Of a stretch of 64,000 nucleotides of DNA, positions 48,901 through 55,987 are shown piece after piece. The DNA comes from Anaerocolumna cellulosilytica (GTDB lineage: Bacteria > Bacillota > Clostridia > Lachnospirales > Lachnospiraceae). The stretch covers positions 1,799,501-1,863,500 of the forward strand of contig NZ_AP023367.1 in the NCBI RefSeq assembly GCF_014218335.1, given 5' to 3'. Both the position numbers and the translations under genes were made by a program. A model generated the notes under the pieces. It made no database searches. It had not been told where the DNA came from and saw only the letters and a list, made by a program, of their open reading frames with translations. Within the stretch, counting starts at the first letter, position 1. Each line of letters starts with the position of its first letter.

Positions 48901-50736
48901 TTCGCAGCCTATATCAATAGAAGAACCTCCTACCCTGTGAAAGTATTTAATTGGGGATACCTTGGCATCGGCTCCAGTGCAGAGGAGGAATTCCGGAGTA
49001 AAATGAAAAGAATAGGAATCCATTCCATTGGTGAACAAGAAAGTATGGAAATTGTTGAACGAGTCTTAGCAAACACAGTAAACCAGGTATTCTTATTAAA
49101 AGCAGAAAACCGTGTCCTAAAACAAATGGGAATCATTCAGGATAAAAGCAGTGCTATAAGTGCAGCAAAAGAGCTTACGATTGCAGCAGCAGATTCGGTA
49201 GTTGATGTAAAGGTCTGGTTAGGGGCGTATTTAAAAAATATCTTAACAGATATTCTTAAATGCGATAGGGATAGTATTGATAATGAGACTGACTTTGCTG
49301 ACTTTGGTGTGGATTCTATATTAAGTTTTCAAATTCATGCTGAAATTGAAAAAAGCTTTGGGGATCTGCCTGCTACCCTATTTCTAAATAACTCCAATAT
49401 CAATGAGTTGGTTACGTACTTTCTTGAAAATTATGGAGAAACAGTAAGCGTATTATATGGAAAGTCTTCTATGAACCAAAAGCTGGCAGAAAGCATTGTG
49501 ATTAGTAATGAGAGAGACGAGCAGATACAAGGGATGGACAACAATTTGTCCGTTGTTTTTACTGCACAAGAAAGACAAGAACGAATTTGTAACTATATAA
49601 GGGATAGAATTGCTAATACACTAAAATGTGACGCAGATAGTATTGGATTTGAGGAAAGCTTTAAAGAATATGGGATTGATTCTATCTTAGGATTTCAGTT
49701 ATACGGTGATATAGAGGCAAGTTTTGGTGATATACCTACCACTCTTTTTTTAGAGTATGATACTATCAGAGATCTTGTTGCCTATTTGATACAAAATAAA
49801 GGAGCAGAAATAGACAAGTTTATACAGGATGAAAGACTTGGTATAGATATGGCGAAACAGATTGTTACATCAAAGCCCGCTAGAGAGGAACTAAAACTTA
49901 CAGATTTAATAAAAACAAAGTCAGCGGTTATTGAATTGCCCATTGAATTAGATACCTTTCTTGTAGAGATTGATTCTGATACTAAGATGGAGGTAAGTAT
50001 GAAAGGAAGCGGAGAGCCTGTTTTGATTATACCGGGTTTAGCGGTAACTTCTATAATCTGCTCCTATCAATTTATTGAACTATCTTTAAAATATCAGGTA
50101 ATAGGTATAAATCTTCCCGGTCATGGACGAAGTGACGGAATTGAGGATCTTTCATTTAAAGGGATTAGCAAAGTTCTGGTTAAAGTCCTTGATAAACTCC
50201 ATATCCATCAGCCCATCCATGTGGTAGGCGGCTCCTATGGCGGAATTATCGCTCAAAACATTGCCCTTGCTTATACAGATAGAGTTAAGTCATTAACACT
50301 CATTGGAAGTATTACAGCTACAAAATTCGAAGGAATAGCCCAGATATTTTCTTTTACAGAAGCTGTCTCCAAGGATTTTGAAGCGGTTAAATTAAAGGCT
50401 GTATCAGAGGATGTGCTGGAGAATATGGATTATTATTTTGAAATATATAAGCACAGTCAATCAACCAATAGTCCATTATTATTAAAGTATCTTGAGTTAA
50501 TGAAAATAAAAATGACAACAAGAGAAGTACTAGAGCTGATTCAGGTTCCGACGTTGATTCTGGTGGGTGCCATTGATACAGTTGTAGAGCCGGAGGAATC
50601 AAAGCTGATTCATTCTAAAGTCAAGAATTCCAGATACGTAGAAATTGCAGACGGAGGACATTTTATACATCTTACGCATCATGAAAAAGTAAGTAATGCA
50701 ATTCTTGATTTTCTGCAAACCTATGAGACTTTGTAA
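42928..50736 (+). CDS. Trans-AT PKS subunit 7: KR-ACP-KS-DH-KR-ACP-ACP-TE
   Basis: 2602 residues; strong AGGAGGAG site at 42916-42923. The first KR (glycine loop from 263, Tyr in CDYSLGN) completes module 8; the B-type Asp is Asn here (AGIVSN), so it may set the opposite alcohol configuration. ACP Ser561. KS9 Cys852 (DTACSGSL). An intact DH (His1340 in HVIKGQSIFPG; DSALQ) and a second KR (loop from 1840, IVPAD) follow. Tandem ACPs carry Ser2130 (GVDSILSF) and Ser2252 (GIDSILGF). The C-terminal alpha/beta-hydrolase thioesterase (about 2345-2600) has Ser2436 in GGSYGG, Asp2550 and His2578 in GGHF, and would release the chain by hydrolysis or macrolactonisation. Being the only TE, it marks this as the last subunit. 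Confidence 0.94.
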   Translation: MSEDNLKGMDKFNINLYEEEWMVQSPNTGQSIKAEDTVLIFGQTDTLIYNNKSTAENSITVYKGTQFTYKNDKEYEIEPDKYEDYINLIEEIGRNGFLVNTIIFDWIVEDMEGYYAGIDNITKGQGSVYDFINTPLAKGIYRLFYLIKGLIQTKWKAIARILIINEKKEEIPNPFYEIIANYGKSLRFILPEVKITTIHIHDRVQLTDAINNELRNTEQELEVFYSKNKRYVRNYKKWSVSDEKNKQAANVPIKEGSVFLITGGAGKLGRLFATFLGKEFKAKVVLVGRSELDYEKETSIRELELAGIQVIYCKADVTDKAQMEQVILHTKNRFGEIHGVIHAAGIVSNQLLPQKEYVDFKETLQVKMLGTIVLDEVTKKEPLSHFILFSSTASILGDFGQCDYSLGNRFLDCYKELRKVLQRNGLHRGKTITINWPLWEEGGMHQEKETETLYLKTSGLGYLQNDSGLRAFGQILALQKEQAIVFYGKERNITNLLRCKDNSSNIPEEEKCSTSLQPMEQKGTLKAFVEQDLRAMSAEILKVKVEEIEYDINFGEFGFDSISLKIFVKKIGEQYKVEISPAVFFSANTVRSLTDYLLERFSNELEQYYLQSELLIKEVKKSSLQADLIREEIKIANATKKNKSSKAGTIPGRRGALEPFKKHLKSLNNYTDTSTERAENHREPIAIIGMEGVFPGSKDVNQFWDNIRHARDLITEIPKSRWDWRAYYSENRLSKNKSNSKCGGFIDDVDKFDASFFNISPMEAELMDPQQRLLLQSVWKAVEDAGYKASELSGRQIGVYMGVQFNDYQELLQESEELKPQIVTGNAHALLANRISYFMNFNGPSEAIDTACSGSLIAIHNAVKSIQRGESEMAVAGGVSLMLSPRTFLSASKLGVLSVDNRCKTFDADANGYVRGEGIGVILLKPLKQAIRDGDNIYAVIRGSAQNHGGRANSLTAPNADSQAGVISAAYKDAGITPDTVTYIEAHGTGTELGDPVEIEGLKKGFREGNKAKESIVSNPRCGLGSVKPNIGHLEPAAGVAGIIKVIMAMKNEEIPPSIHFKKLNPYIHLEDTPFYIVQKAQIWNRLTDKEGKEIPRRAGVSSFGFGGANAHIVLEEYKETKRQEREKQEGERQEQIIILSAKNEENLKQYAKDLLEFLKGTSLTGTCDSFDRIAYTLQSGREAMNERLAVIAGDLAELRYLLQEYIKGKNHPNLLCNNAKNTQNSLELLYDDEDASGMIEQWISKRKFLRLAKLWTSGYEINWKLFYKDRPVGRISLPTYPFTKQRYWFAEGSKSLNSARTNIQTLDTLIDKTEYLRSFHGELVFSKVLSKEDTIVKEHVIKGQSIFPGVGYLEMAFQAAALIYNSRELKISRLFWLNPLIVSNAKVKLNICLKKAEDHVVFEVKEDTASGSTVYAKGEIRQKAGGYEREHISIQNIKDRCSRVIKGEELYTYYQKDGIDYGDYFRGIEEVYVNTTEALGRIRIPAGSGPDLHTYTLHPTLLDSALQIISCIAGSEGRINLPFTVGYFEIIKPLEVSMYSYAKEDGSNSYEVSLMNDEGEICAKFHKYVLKELRERVPPLYYQPQWRLSPVSNELLSQKNSEAELSSKEAALIIYTKTGEKLADLLAKKHKKAVRILLGEKNSRKVKDLWEVKYDDPTALSDTIAKVKEKYSIYFLGGITQENGETHTLLEIQKNQEYGVINLFRLVKALEKNTLYKTSLTLKVITNNVYSLEDSKVIFPDSSSIHGFVKSLAKEYPGYKISSVDIDLAEPENLNILDAFSLEKLEQVLISAITEPHNSNGETVVYRNNNRYEGVIKEIQMPPVTKSVFKDKGVYIIVGGAGGVGLILSRYLARTVKARLFLIGRSPYSDSKNKYFKEIEELGGTVTYYQADVTDFLSMEAAMSKVKAIYGEKINGVFHSAIVPADKMIHNMEEEEFRAAFDPKVYGSVVLHSLLKEENLDFFAFFSSTSSQVGMPGQSNYVSGLNFKDNFAAYINRRTSYPVKVFNWGYLGIGSSAEEEFRSKMKRIGIHSIGEQESMEIVERVLANTVNQVFLLKAENRVLKQMGIIQDKSSAISAAKELTIAAADSVVDVKVWLGAYLKNILTDILKCDRDSIDNETDFADFGVDSILSFQIHAEIEKSFGDLPATLFLNNSNINELVTYFLENYGETVSVLYGKSSMNQKLAESIVISNERDEQIQGMDNNLSVVFTAQERQERICNYIRDRIANTLKCDADSIGFEESFKEYGIDSILGFQLYGDIEASFGDIPTTLFLEYDTIRDLVAYLIQNKGAEIDKFIQDERLGIDMAKQIVTSKPAREELKLTDLIKTKSAVIELPIELDTFLVEIDSDTKMEVSMKGSGEPVLIIPGLAVTSIICSYQFIELSLKYQVIGINLPGHGRSDGIEDLSFKGISKVLVKVLDKLHIHQPIHVVGGSYGGIIAQNIALAYTDRVKSLTLIGSITATKFEGIAQIFSFTEAVSKDFEAVKLKAVSEDVLENMDYYFEIYKHSQSTNSPLLLKYLELMKIKMTTREVLELIQVPTLILVGAIDTVVEPEESKLIHSKVKNSRYVEIADGGHFIHLTHHEKVSNAILDFLQTYETL

Positions 50737-50747
50737 GGAGGTGGGAC

Positions 50748-51599
50748 ATGCCGGTTCAAGAAATAAAGCAGAAGTGGGACCGATTATGGGAAGAGGGAGT
50801 TATACATTTTTACCCGGAAGAGAACAAAGCACTTTCTATAGAGGATGAATACTTTCCTTTGTTCGTAGAGTATGCACCGGAAAGGGCAAAACGTTTTATG
50901 GGTGAAAAAAATGAGCACTTACCGCTGGGAGCAGAAATCTGGAAGCGGAATGATATGTTATTTGAATTTGACAATCTGGTAATGCTTGCAAATAACAGAC
51001 CAGTTAGTCGGTATCATAGTATTTTATGCTCAAGGGAACACCATCCACAGAATGATTTATCCCTTAAGGAAATACAAGAAGTCTCTGCATTAGCAGAAAG
51101 ATACGGATTTCGGTCATTTTTGAATCTTTTGGGGACGGCAGCAACACTGAACCATTTTCATACCCAGGTGCTTTTCGAGCCATTTCATTTAGAGGAGTTA
51201 CCCTGTGCAGTTCATGGGAATGTAGGAAGGATTCCACAGTATCCGGGAGGAAATATACTCATTACCGGTAATCTTAAAAAACGTTGCAGCCTGGTGTTTG
51301 ATTTGATGAATAGACTTACAAAGTCAGATTATTTTTATACGGTTATAAAGAGTGGCAGAAGAAGCGAAACACCTTTGTTTTCGCTTCTTTTTTGGATGGA
51401 TAAAATTTTATTTATCCCCAGAAAAAAAGAGGTGTCATATTTTAAGGATTCCATGGTGGGAGGTCTGGAATTAAGCGGGCATTTTCTTATTGCCGCACCT
51501 ATTGCCCCTCATAATACATTTGAAGGAATGAATCGTGAGAAACTAATAGACATTATCAAAGATGTAACCTTTAGCCAGGAGGATATGTACCGGCTATAA
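50748..51599 (+). CDS. HIT/GalT-superfamily nucleotide phosphorylase- or nucleotidyltransferase-like protein
   Basis: 283 residues. The best functional cue is the His136-Phe-His138-Thr-Gln140 motif in NHFHTQV, followed by FEPF. This matches the NHLHFQ-type active site of GDP-hexose phosphorylases and the wider GalT/Ap4A phosphorylase branch of the HIT superfamily, where the second His carries the nucleotidyl group. It is soluble, with no signal or membrane segment. A perfect TAAGGAGGTG site overlaps the stop of the last PKS gene, so it is in the PKS operon. With the next three genes it forms a cassette after the thioesterase gene. A role in activating or recycling a sugar or phosphate donor for the glycosyltransferase is inference; the exact substrate cannot be read. 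Confidence 0.72.
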   Translation: MPVQEIKQKWDRLWEEGVIHFYPEENKALSIEDEYFPLFVEYAPERAKRFMGEKNEHLPLGAEIWKRNDMLFEFDNLVMLANNRPVSRYHSILCSREHHPQNDLSLKEIQEVSALAERYGFRSFLNLLGTAATLNHFHTQVLFEPFHLEELPCAVHGNVGRIPQYPGGNILITGNLKKRCSLVFDLMNRLTKSDYFYTVIKSGRRSETPLFSLLFWMDKILFIPRKKEVSYFKDSMVGGLELSGHFLIAAPIAPHNTFEGMNREKLIDIIKDVTFSQEDMYRL

Positions 51600-51611
51600 A
51601 ATACTAAAACG

Positions 51612-51672
51612 AGTCAATTGCAAAACAATAAGTTTAGAGGTTCTGACATAGAGTACCATTTTGCAATTGACT
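51612..51672 (+). repeat. Perfect 14-bp inverted repeat with 33-bp loop between the HIT and CofD-like genes
   Basis: Arms at 51612-51625 (AGTCAATTGCAAAA) and 51659-51672 are exact reverse complements. The stem lies 12 bases after the HIT gene stop and 30 bases before the next ATG. There is no T-tract, so it may be an RNA processing or stability element dividing the PKS mRNA from the tailoring genes. Confidence 0.6.
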
Positions 51673-51702
51673 GCTAATAAATCAGTTTAAAGGAGGAAAT
51701 TT

Positions 51703-52959
51703 ATGTTGAAAGTAGCGGTTTTTTCAGGCGGCAGAGGTTCTAATACGTTGGTTAAAGAATTGGTAAAAGATGAAACAATTAAGTTATCATTAATTGTGAA
51801 TGCGTATGATGATGGTAAGTCAACAGGTGAAATCCGTGATTTTTTCAATATGCTTGGTCCATCGGATATCAGAAAAAATCAGGAGAACCTCATGTCTAGT
51901 AATTTTACGAATTATAACATCTGGGCAGACATCTTTAAGTACCGGTTTGGAGAAGATATCAGACATGAACAGTGTATTCAGATATTAAATGACTTTGTTA
52001 CAGGTAAAAGCAATCAAATCGACCATATCATTATTGCTGACAGTGACCTTGAAAATCTTATTAAAAAGTTATTAAACCAGTTCCTTACTTCATTGGAGAT
52101 ATATGAAAAAGTTCTTGGCAGAGAATTTATTTTTTCGGATTGCTCTTTATCCAACTGCCTCTATGCAGGGGCATATGAAATACTGGATAAAGATTTTAAC
52201 AAGACCATTAATTTGTTCAATCTGCTTTTGCACGTCCGAGGAGATGTTGTACCTACTAATCTGGAGAATAAGAAACTGGTAGGTATCAGAGAAACCGGTG
52301 AAATCTGTTATGATGAAGCAGAAATTGTAGAACTACGTTCCAGTGATAGAATCAGTGATATCTTTTTAATTGATGAATATCTGGATAAAGAACTTATTGA
52401 GAGTAAGTTTACTACCAGCAGGGAAAAAATCGATTATTTAAGACGAATTCAAAGTTATGTCTATGGAACTCCGGAAGCACTTCAAACCATCGCAGCGGCT
52501 GATATCATAATTTATGCGCCGGGCACACAGCATTCTTCGCTTTACCCAAGTTACATGACAATGGGCATACCGGAAGCCATTTACCAAAATACCAAGGCAC
52601 TGAAAGTATTCATCTGCAATATAGGAGAGGACTATGAAACCCCGGATTATACCGCCAGTGAATTTTTAACAAGCGCATATAAGTATTTAACTAGAAATGC
52701 AAAGCTGAAAATGCCTTTATCTGAATTTATTAATATAGCTTTAATTAATACCTCACGTTCTGTAAAGAAAGAGGATATACGCTATGTAGAGAATGATTTT
52801 TCGAAATTAGAAAAGCTGCCTATAAATATAGTATACGGTAAGTTTGAATCGGAAACGGATTTAGGGAAGCACGATGCGGTGACCACGGTATCAACTATAA
52901 CAGATATTTATTACAACCGGTTCTTTAAGGAATTATCCTATGAAATTAAAGTGGGATAA
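51703..52959 (+). CDS. CofD/YvcK-family protein
   Basis: 418 residues. The N terminus (VFSGGRGSNTLVKEL) is the glycine-rich start of the CofD/YvcK fold. AYDDGKSTGEIRDFF and LGPSDIR match the YvcK-type ADDGGSSGRLR and PPGDIR segments more closely than CofD proper. APGTQHSSLYPSY (about residues 269-281) matches the conserved C-terminal APGS..TS..P region. CofD transfers a phospholactyl group from a GDP-activated donor; YvcK proteins bind UDP-sugars. In a PKS cluster next to a glycosyltransferase, a donor-binding or phospho-transfer role is plausible but unproven. AAAGGAGG lies upstream of the ATG. The end overlaps the next gene by 20 bases. Confidence 0.78.
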   Translation: MLKVAVFSGGRGSNTLVKELVKDETIKLSLIVNAYDDGKSTGEIRDFFNMLGPSDIRKNQENLMSSNFTNYNIWADIFKYRFGEDIRHEQCIQILNDFVTGKSNQIDHIIIADSDLENLIKKLLNQFLTSLEIYEKVLGREFIFSDCSLSNCLYAGAYEILDKDFNKTINLFNLLLHVRGDVVPTNLENKKLVGIRETGEICYDEAEIVELRSSDRISDIFLIDEYLDKELIESKFTTSREKIDYLRRIQSYVYGTPEALQTIAAADIIIYAPGTQHSSLYPSYMTMGIPEAIYQNTKALKVFICNIGEDYETPDYTASEFLTSAYKYLTRNAKLKMPLSEFINIALINTSRSVKKEDIRYVENDFSKLEKLPINIVYGKFESETDLGKHDAVTTVSTITDIYYNRFFKELSYEIKVG

Positions 52960-53599
52960 GAAAAAATATGTCATATTTGACTTTGACGGAACCATTGCGG
53001 ACACAAACCGTCTTCACAGAGCAGCCTTTCTTGAGATTTTTAAATCCTTAGGCATAGCAGAGTTTGAATATGAATTATACATGGGCAGAAAAACAAGAGA
53101 AGTATTTAAAGAGTTCTTACAATCTAAGTCAGTTTCTAAAACGGAGAAAGAAATAATAGCCCTTACTGACAGGAAGCAAAGTCTTGTAAGGAAGCGGATG
53201 ACAGAAGAAGTAGAGGCCTATGAAGGTGCAATAGAGTTTATCCGGTTACTAAGGGATAAAGGTAAAATTTTGTCGGTAGCGACATCCTCTTCCAGAATAG
53301 GCGTTACCTTGGCATTAAAGAAATTAGGGATTTATAATGACTTTCACTTTATTATTACCGGTGATGATGTAAAAAAAGCAAAGCCTTCGCCGGAAATTTA
53401 CAAAAATGCATTGCAATTAGCCAATATGAAGCCACAGGAGGCAATTGTTATTGAAGATTCTCTTAGCGGTTCTCTGGCAGCCTCAGGTGCGGATATAGAA
53501 GTAATAATTGTTAATAACAAAGAGCTAAGGGGTCAATATTATTGTACCGATTTTATCTGTCTGGCAGAGGATTTTTGTGAGTATCTATCTGATAGGTGA
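52940..53599 (+). CDS. HAD-superfamily hydrolase, beta-phosphoglucomutase-like
   Basis: 219 residues. Motif I FDFDGT puts the nucleophile at Asp14 and the acid/base at Asp16. A helical cap follows (about 20-90), then motif II ATSSS, motif III KKAKPSPEIY and motif IV VIEDSLSG. The cap type and KPSP motif place it in the beta-phosphoglucomutase/phosphatase subgroup. It could interconvert sugar phosphates for donor synthesis or remove a phosphate after transfer. The ATG lies 20 bases before the stop of the CofD-like gene with AAGGAA eight bases upstream, so the two are translationally coupled and probably act in one pathway. Confidence 0.85.
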   Translation: MKLKWDKKKYVIFDFDGTIADTNRLHRAAFLEIFKSLGIAEFEYELYMGRKTREVFKEFLQSKSVSKTEKEIIALTDRKQSLVRKRMTEEVEAYEGAIEFIRLLRDKGKILSVATSSSRIGVTLALKKLGIYNDFHFIITGDDVKKAKPSPEIYKNALQLANMKPQEAIVIEDSLSGSLAASGADIEVIIVNNKELRGQYYCTDFICLAEDFCEYLSDR

Positions 53600-53699
53600 A
53601 GCGATTTCGTGTAATTTAATATCAGTGTGTGGTATCAAAAGCACTTATTCAAATCCTACAGTTTATTGGTAAATTTGGTAGAAAGAAGGAGTATTTTTT

Positions 53700-54956
53700 A
53701 TGGGAAAAATAGCGATTGCGGTTATAGGTACTCACGGTGAAGTAAGACCTTTATTGGCACTGGCAATTGAGCTTAAAAAAGCCGGGCATGAAGTAATAGT
53801 ATGTGCCCCGCCAAATGAAAAGGCATGGATAACCAGTTATGGCATGGAATTTTGTTCTACAGGCTGCAATATAAACGGTCTTATCGGCAATTTAAACGGA
53901 TATATGGGTCATCCGGTACGTTTGTTAAAAGCGGTAAAACAAACTTTACATAGTATTATTGATGGACAATTTGAATTAAAAGACAGGATAAAGGATGCAG
54001 ATTTAATCGTTGGCAGCGGAGAACCCTTCGCCGTTCCTTCCATTGCCGAAAAATACGGTATTCCTTTTGTATTTCTTAACCTGGTAACCCAGTTCATGCC
54101 ATCTTCAAAATATCCGCCAACGGTAATACCCTGGCAGAATTTACCCAGATGGTTGAACCGGATACTCTGGCGTCTTGTTAATTCCTTGATTAACCTGTCT
54201 CTGGTAAAAATACTGAATGAACAGCGTGAAAAACTTTTATTAAAACCGGTTAAAGATATCTATGAGCATATACTGGGGAGTTTTAAAACCTGTATTATTG
54301 CAGTGAATGAAATACTGGATAAAGTACCAAAGTATAATTTTAATTATATTCAGACGGGATTATGGCATGTACCTGAAGTAGTTGAAGAAGAGATAGAGCC
54401 AGGATTAATAGAATTCTTAGAAAGCGGTCCTCCTCCGGTGTATATCGGTTTTGGAAGTATGAGTGACCCGAATCCCCAGGAAACCAGCAAAATAATTGAA
54501 GAGACGATAAATATCTTAGGCTGCAGGGCTATTATTTCAAAAGGGTGGGCAGATCTCTGCAAGAATATTGATGTTAATAACACTTATATGATTGGATATA
54601 TTCCGCATTATAAGCTATTTCCCAAAGTGGCGGCCGTTGTTCATCATGGAGGTGCAGGAACTGTATATACAGCGGCGTGGGCAGGTGTTCCTCAGGTTTT
54701 AATCCCCCATATGCTGGACCATTATTATCAGGGAGCCCTATTACATAAGAAAAAGTTAATACCAAGAGCCATAAGCCGTTCCAAATTATCCGGTAAAAAA
54801 TTAGCAAGTGCCATTAGAGAAGCCTTAAGCAATGAAGAAATAATAACTAACAGTGCAAGGATTGGGGAGGAATTACGGAGGATTGATAAAGAAGGAATAA
54901 ACAAGGCGGTAGAAACCCTTGAACAGGTTCTAAGCGGGCATGGGAGTTTAAGTTGA
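53700..54956 (+). CDS. GT1-family (UGT/macrolide-type) glycosyltransferase
   Basis: 418 residues with the GT-B fold of family 1. The acceptor half begins with GTHGEVRPLLALAIELKKAGHEV. The donor half carries the signature VVHHGGAGTVYTAAWAGVP (His315-His316) and HMLDHYYQG, where NDP-sugars bind. It resembles macrolide and sterol glycosyltransferases, and is cytoplasmic (no signal). A GAAGGAG site precedes the ATG. Being in the PKS operon, it most likely glycosylates the polyketide, either as the final tailoring step or as reversible self-protection. The sugar is unknown; no deoxysugar biosynthesis genes are in view. Two hairpin elements follow its stop. Confidence 0.88.
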   Translation: MGKIAIAVIGTHGEVRPLLALAIELKKAGHEVIVCAPPNEKAWITSYGMEFCSTGCNINGLIGNLNGYMGHPVRLLKAVKQTLHSIIDGQFELKDRIKDADLIVGSGEPFAVPSIAEKYGIPFVFLNLVTQFMPSSKYPPTVIPWQNLPRWLNRILWRLVNSLINLSLVKILNEQREKLLLKPVKDIYEHILGSFKTCIIAVNEILDKVPKYNFNYIQTGLWHVPEVVEEEIEPGLIEFLESGPPPVYIGFGSMSDPNPQETSKIIEETINILGCRAIISKGWADLCKNIDVNNTYMIGYIPHYKLFPKVAAVVHHGGAGTVYTAAWAGVPQVLIPHMLDHYYQGALLHKKKLIPRAISRSKLSGKKLASAIREALSNEEIITNSARIGEELRRIDKEGINKAVETLEQVLSGHGSLS

Positions 54957-55028
54957 AAAAAAGCATTTTCAACTTACCTATTTAGGCCTGTTCAATTTTT
55001 TGAATAGGTCATCAAAAAATTGAAAGGC
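54951..55028 (+). repeat. Composite hairpin repeat, copy 2 (after the glycosyltransferase gene)
   Basis: Same two-part arrangement as at 30231-30306. A TTGAAAA/TTTTCAA stem (54951-54974) overlaps the TGA of the glycosyltransferase gene. It is followed by a 43-base element (54986-55028) pairing GCC-TG-TTCAATTTTTTGA with TCAAAAAATTGAA-A-GGC around ATAGGTCA. The second stem differs from copy 1 by a lengthened A/T run on both arms, so pairing is kept. Confidence 0.72.
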
Positions 55029-55038
55029 ACGGGTTTAA

Positions 55039-55116
55039 GTTGAAAAAAACATTATCAACATCCTGATCTGAATGTGTGCAAGTGCTGACAGCACTATGGC
55101 ACACAGATGGGAGTTT
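55039..55116 (+). repeat. Structured 78-bp intergenic element, copy 1, ending at the ECH1 ribosome site
   Basis: A TTGAAAA-type stem (from 55039) is followed by a nested hairpin: TGTGTGC pairs with GCACACA, and inside it AGTGCT pairs with AGCACT around GAC. The element ends in GATGGGAGTTT, which supplies the ribosome site of the ECH1 gene. A second copy is at 55882-55961. Changes between copies mostly keep the stems. Confidence 0.75.
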
Positions 55117-55119
55117 AAT

Positions 55120-55881
55120 ATGGAATATCAGACAATCAGGGTACAGTGGCAGGAGAAGATATGCAAGATTCAGATTTTCAGACCGGATGATAAGAATACC
55201 ATTAATAATCAAATGGTAGAGGAATTCTATGAGGTTTTGACATATTGTGAGGATAGAGCCAGCATAATTGTATTGGAAGGGTTTATAGAATTTTTTTGCT
55301 TTGGAGCGGATTTTAAGGAAGCATATAATGGAATTGTTAATAAGACAGGCGTTAATCACTCGGATAAACTATATCAGGTGTGGTTAAAGCTTGCGACAGG
55401 ACCATATATCACGATATCCCATGTTAAGGGAAAGGTGAATGCAGGGGGAATAGGTTTTGTAGCGGCAAGTGATATAGTATTAGCTGACAATACCGCAGAG
55501 TTTAGTTTGTCTGAATTATTGTTTGGGTTGTTTCCGGCCTGTGTGCTGCCATTTTTAATTCGGCGAATCGGATTTCAGAAAGCCCATTATCTTACTGTTA
55601 TGACCCAGGCGGTATCTGTTTCTAAAGCATATGAGTGGGGATTAGTAGATGCCTGGGAAGAAAAGAGTGATTCTTTGCTTCGCAGGCATTTGCTTAGGCT
55701 GGAACGGTTACCTAAGTCAGGAATTATGGACTATAAGAAGTATATGAGTGAAATCTATAACCATTTATCAGAAGATAGAAAGACAGCAGTAGAAGCAAAT
55801 CGCAGGATGTTTTCCAATCCTCAGAATGTAGACTGGATTTGTCAATTTGTAGAAAGCAGTAAACTGCCATGGGAGCGATGA
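55120..55881 (+). CDS. Enoyl-CoA hydratase-fold dehydratase ECH1 of the beta-branching cassette (PksH-like)
   Basis: 254 residues from ATG 55120 (MEYQTIRV). This start is chosen because GATGGGAG lies about eight bases upstream, while an earlier in-frame ATG at 55072 would translate the conserved RNA element. The crotonase-fold oxyanion segments are FCFGADF and NAGGIGF, followed by DIVLADNTAEFSLSELLFGL and FPACVLPFLIRRIG, the pattern of PksH-type proteins. It would dehydrate the HMG-like ACP intermediate before ECH2 (fused in subunit 4) decarboxylates it. It sits directly before the HMGS gene; the two share a duplicated 5' RNA element. Confidence 0.9.
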   Translation: MEYQTIRVQWQEKICKIQIFRPDDKNTINNQMVEEFYEVLTYCEDRASIIVLEGFIEFFCFGADFKEAYNGIVNKTGVNHSDKLYQVWLKLATGPYITISHVKGKVNAGGIGFVAASDIVLADNTAEFSLSELLFGLFPACVLPFLIRRIGFQKAHYLTVMTQAVSVSKAYEWGLVDAWEEKSDSLLRRHLLRLERLPKSGIMDYKKYMSEIYNHLSEDRKTAVEANRRMFSNPQNVDWICQFVESSKLPWER

Positions 55882-55961
55882 GTTGAAAAAGAAGTTTTTT
55901 CAACATTCTGATTTGTAGGTGTGCAAGTGCAGACAGCACTATGGCATACAGATGGGAGTTT
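55882..55961 (+). repeat. Structured 80-bp intergenic element, copy 2, upstream of the HMGS gene
   Basis: Starts right after the ECH1 stop with a TTGAAAAA/TTTTTTCAA stem. The same nested hairpin as at 55039-55116 follows, with core GTGTGCAAGTGCAGACAGC, and it ends in GATGGGAGTTT. Here that ribosome-site-like tail is 27 bases before the HMGS ATG, and a separate GAAGGAG (55974-55980) serves the start. Confidence 0.75.
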
Positions 55962-55987
55962 GACATAATATATGAAGGAGACCAACT

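Noticed and set aside
55072-55119. Earlier in-frame ATG for the ECH1 gene
   Set aside because: It would translate the duplicated RNA element; the ATG at 55120 has a proper ribosome site and family-like N terminus.
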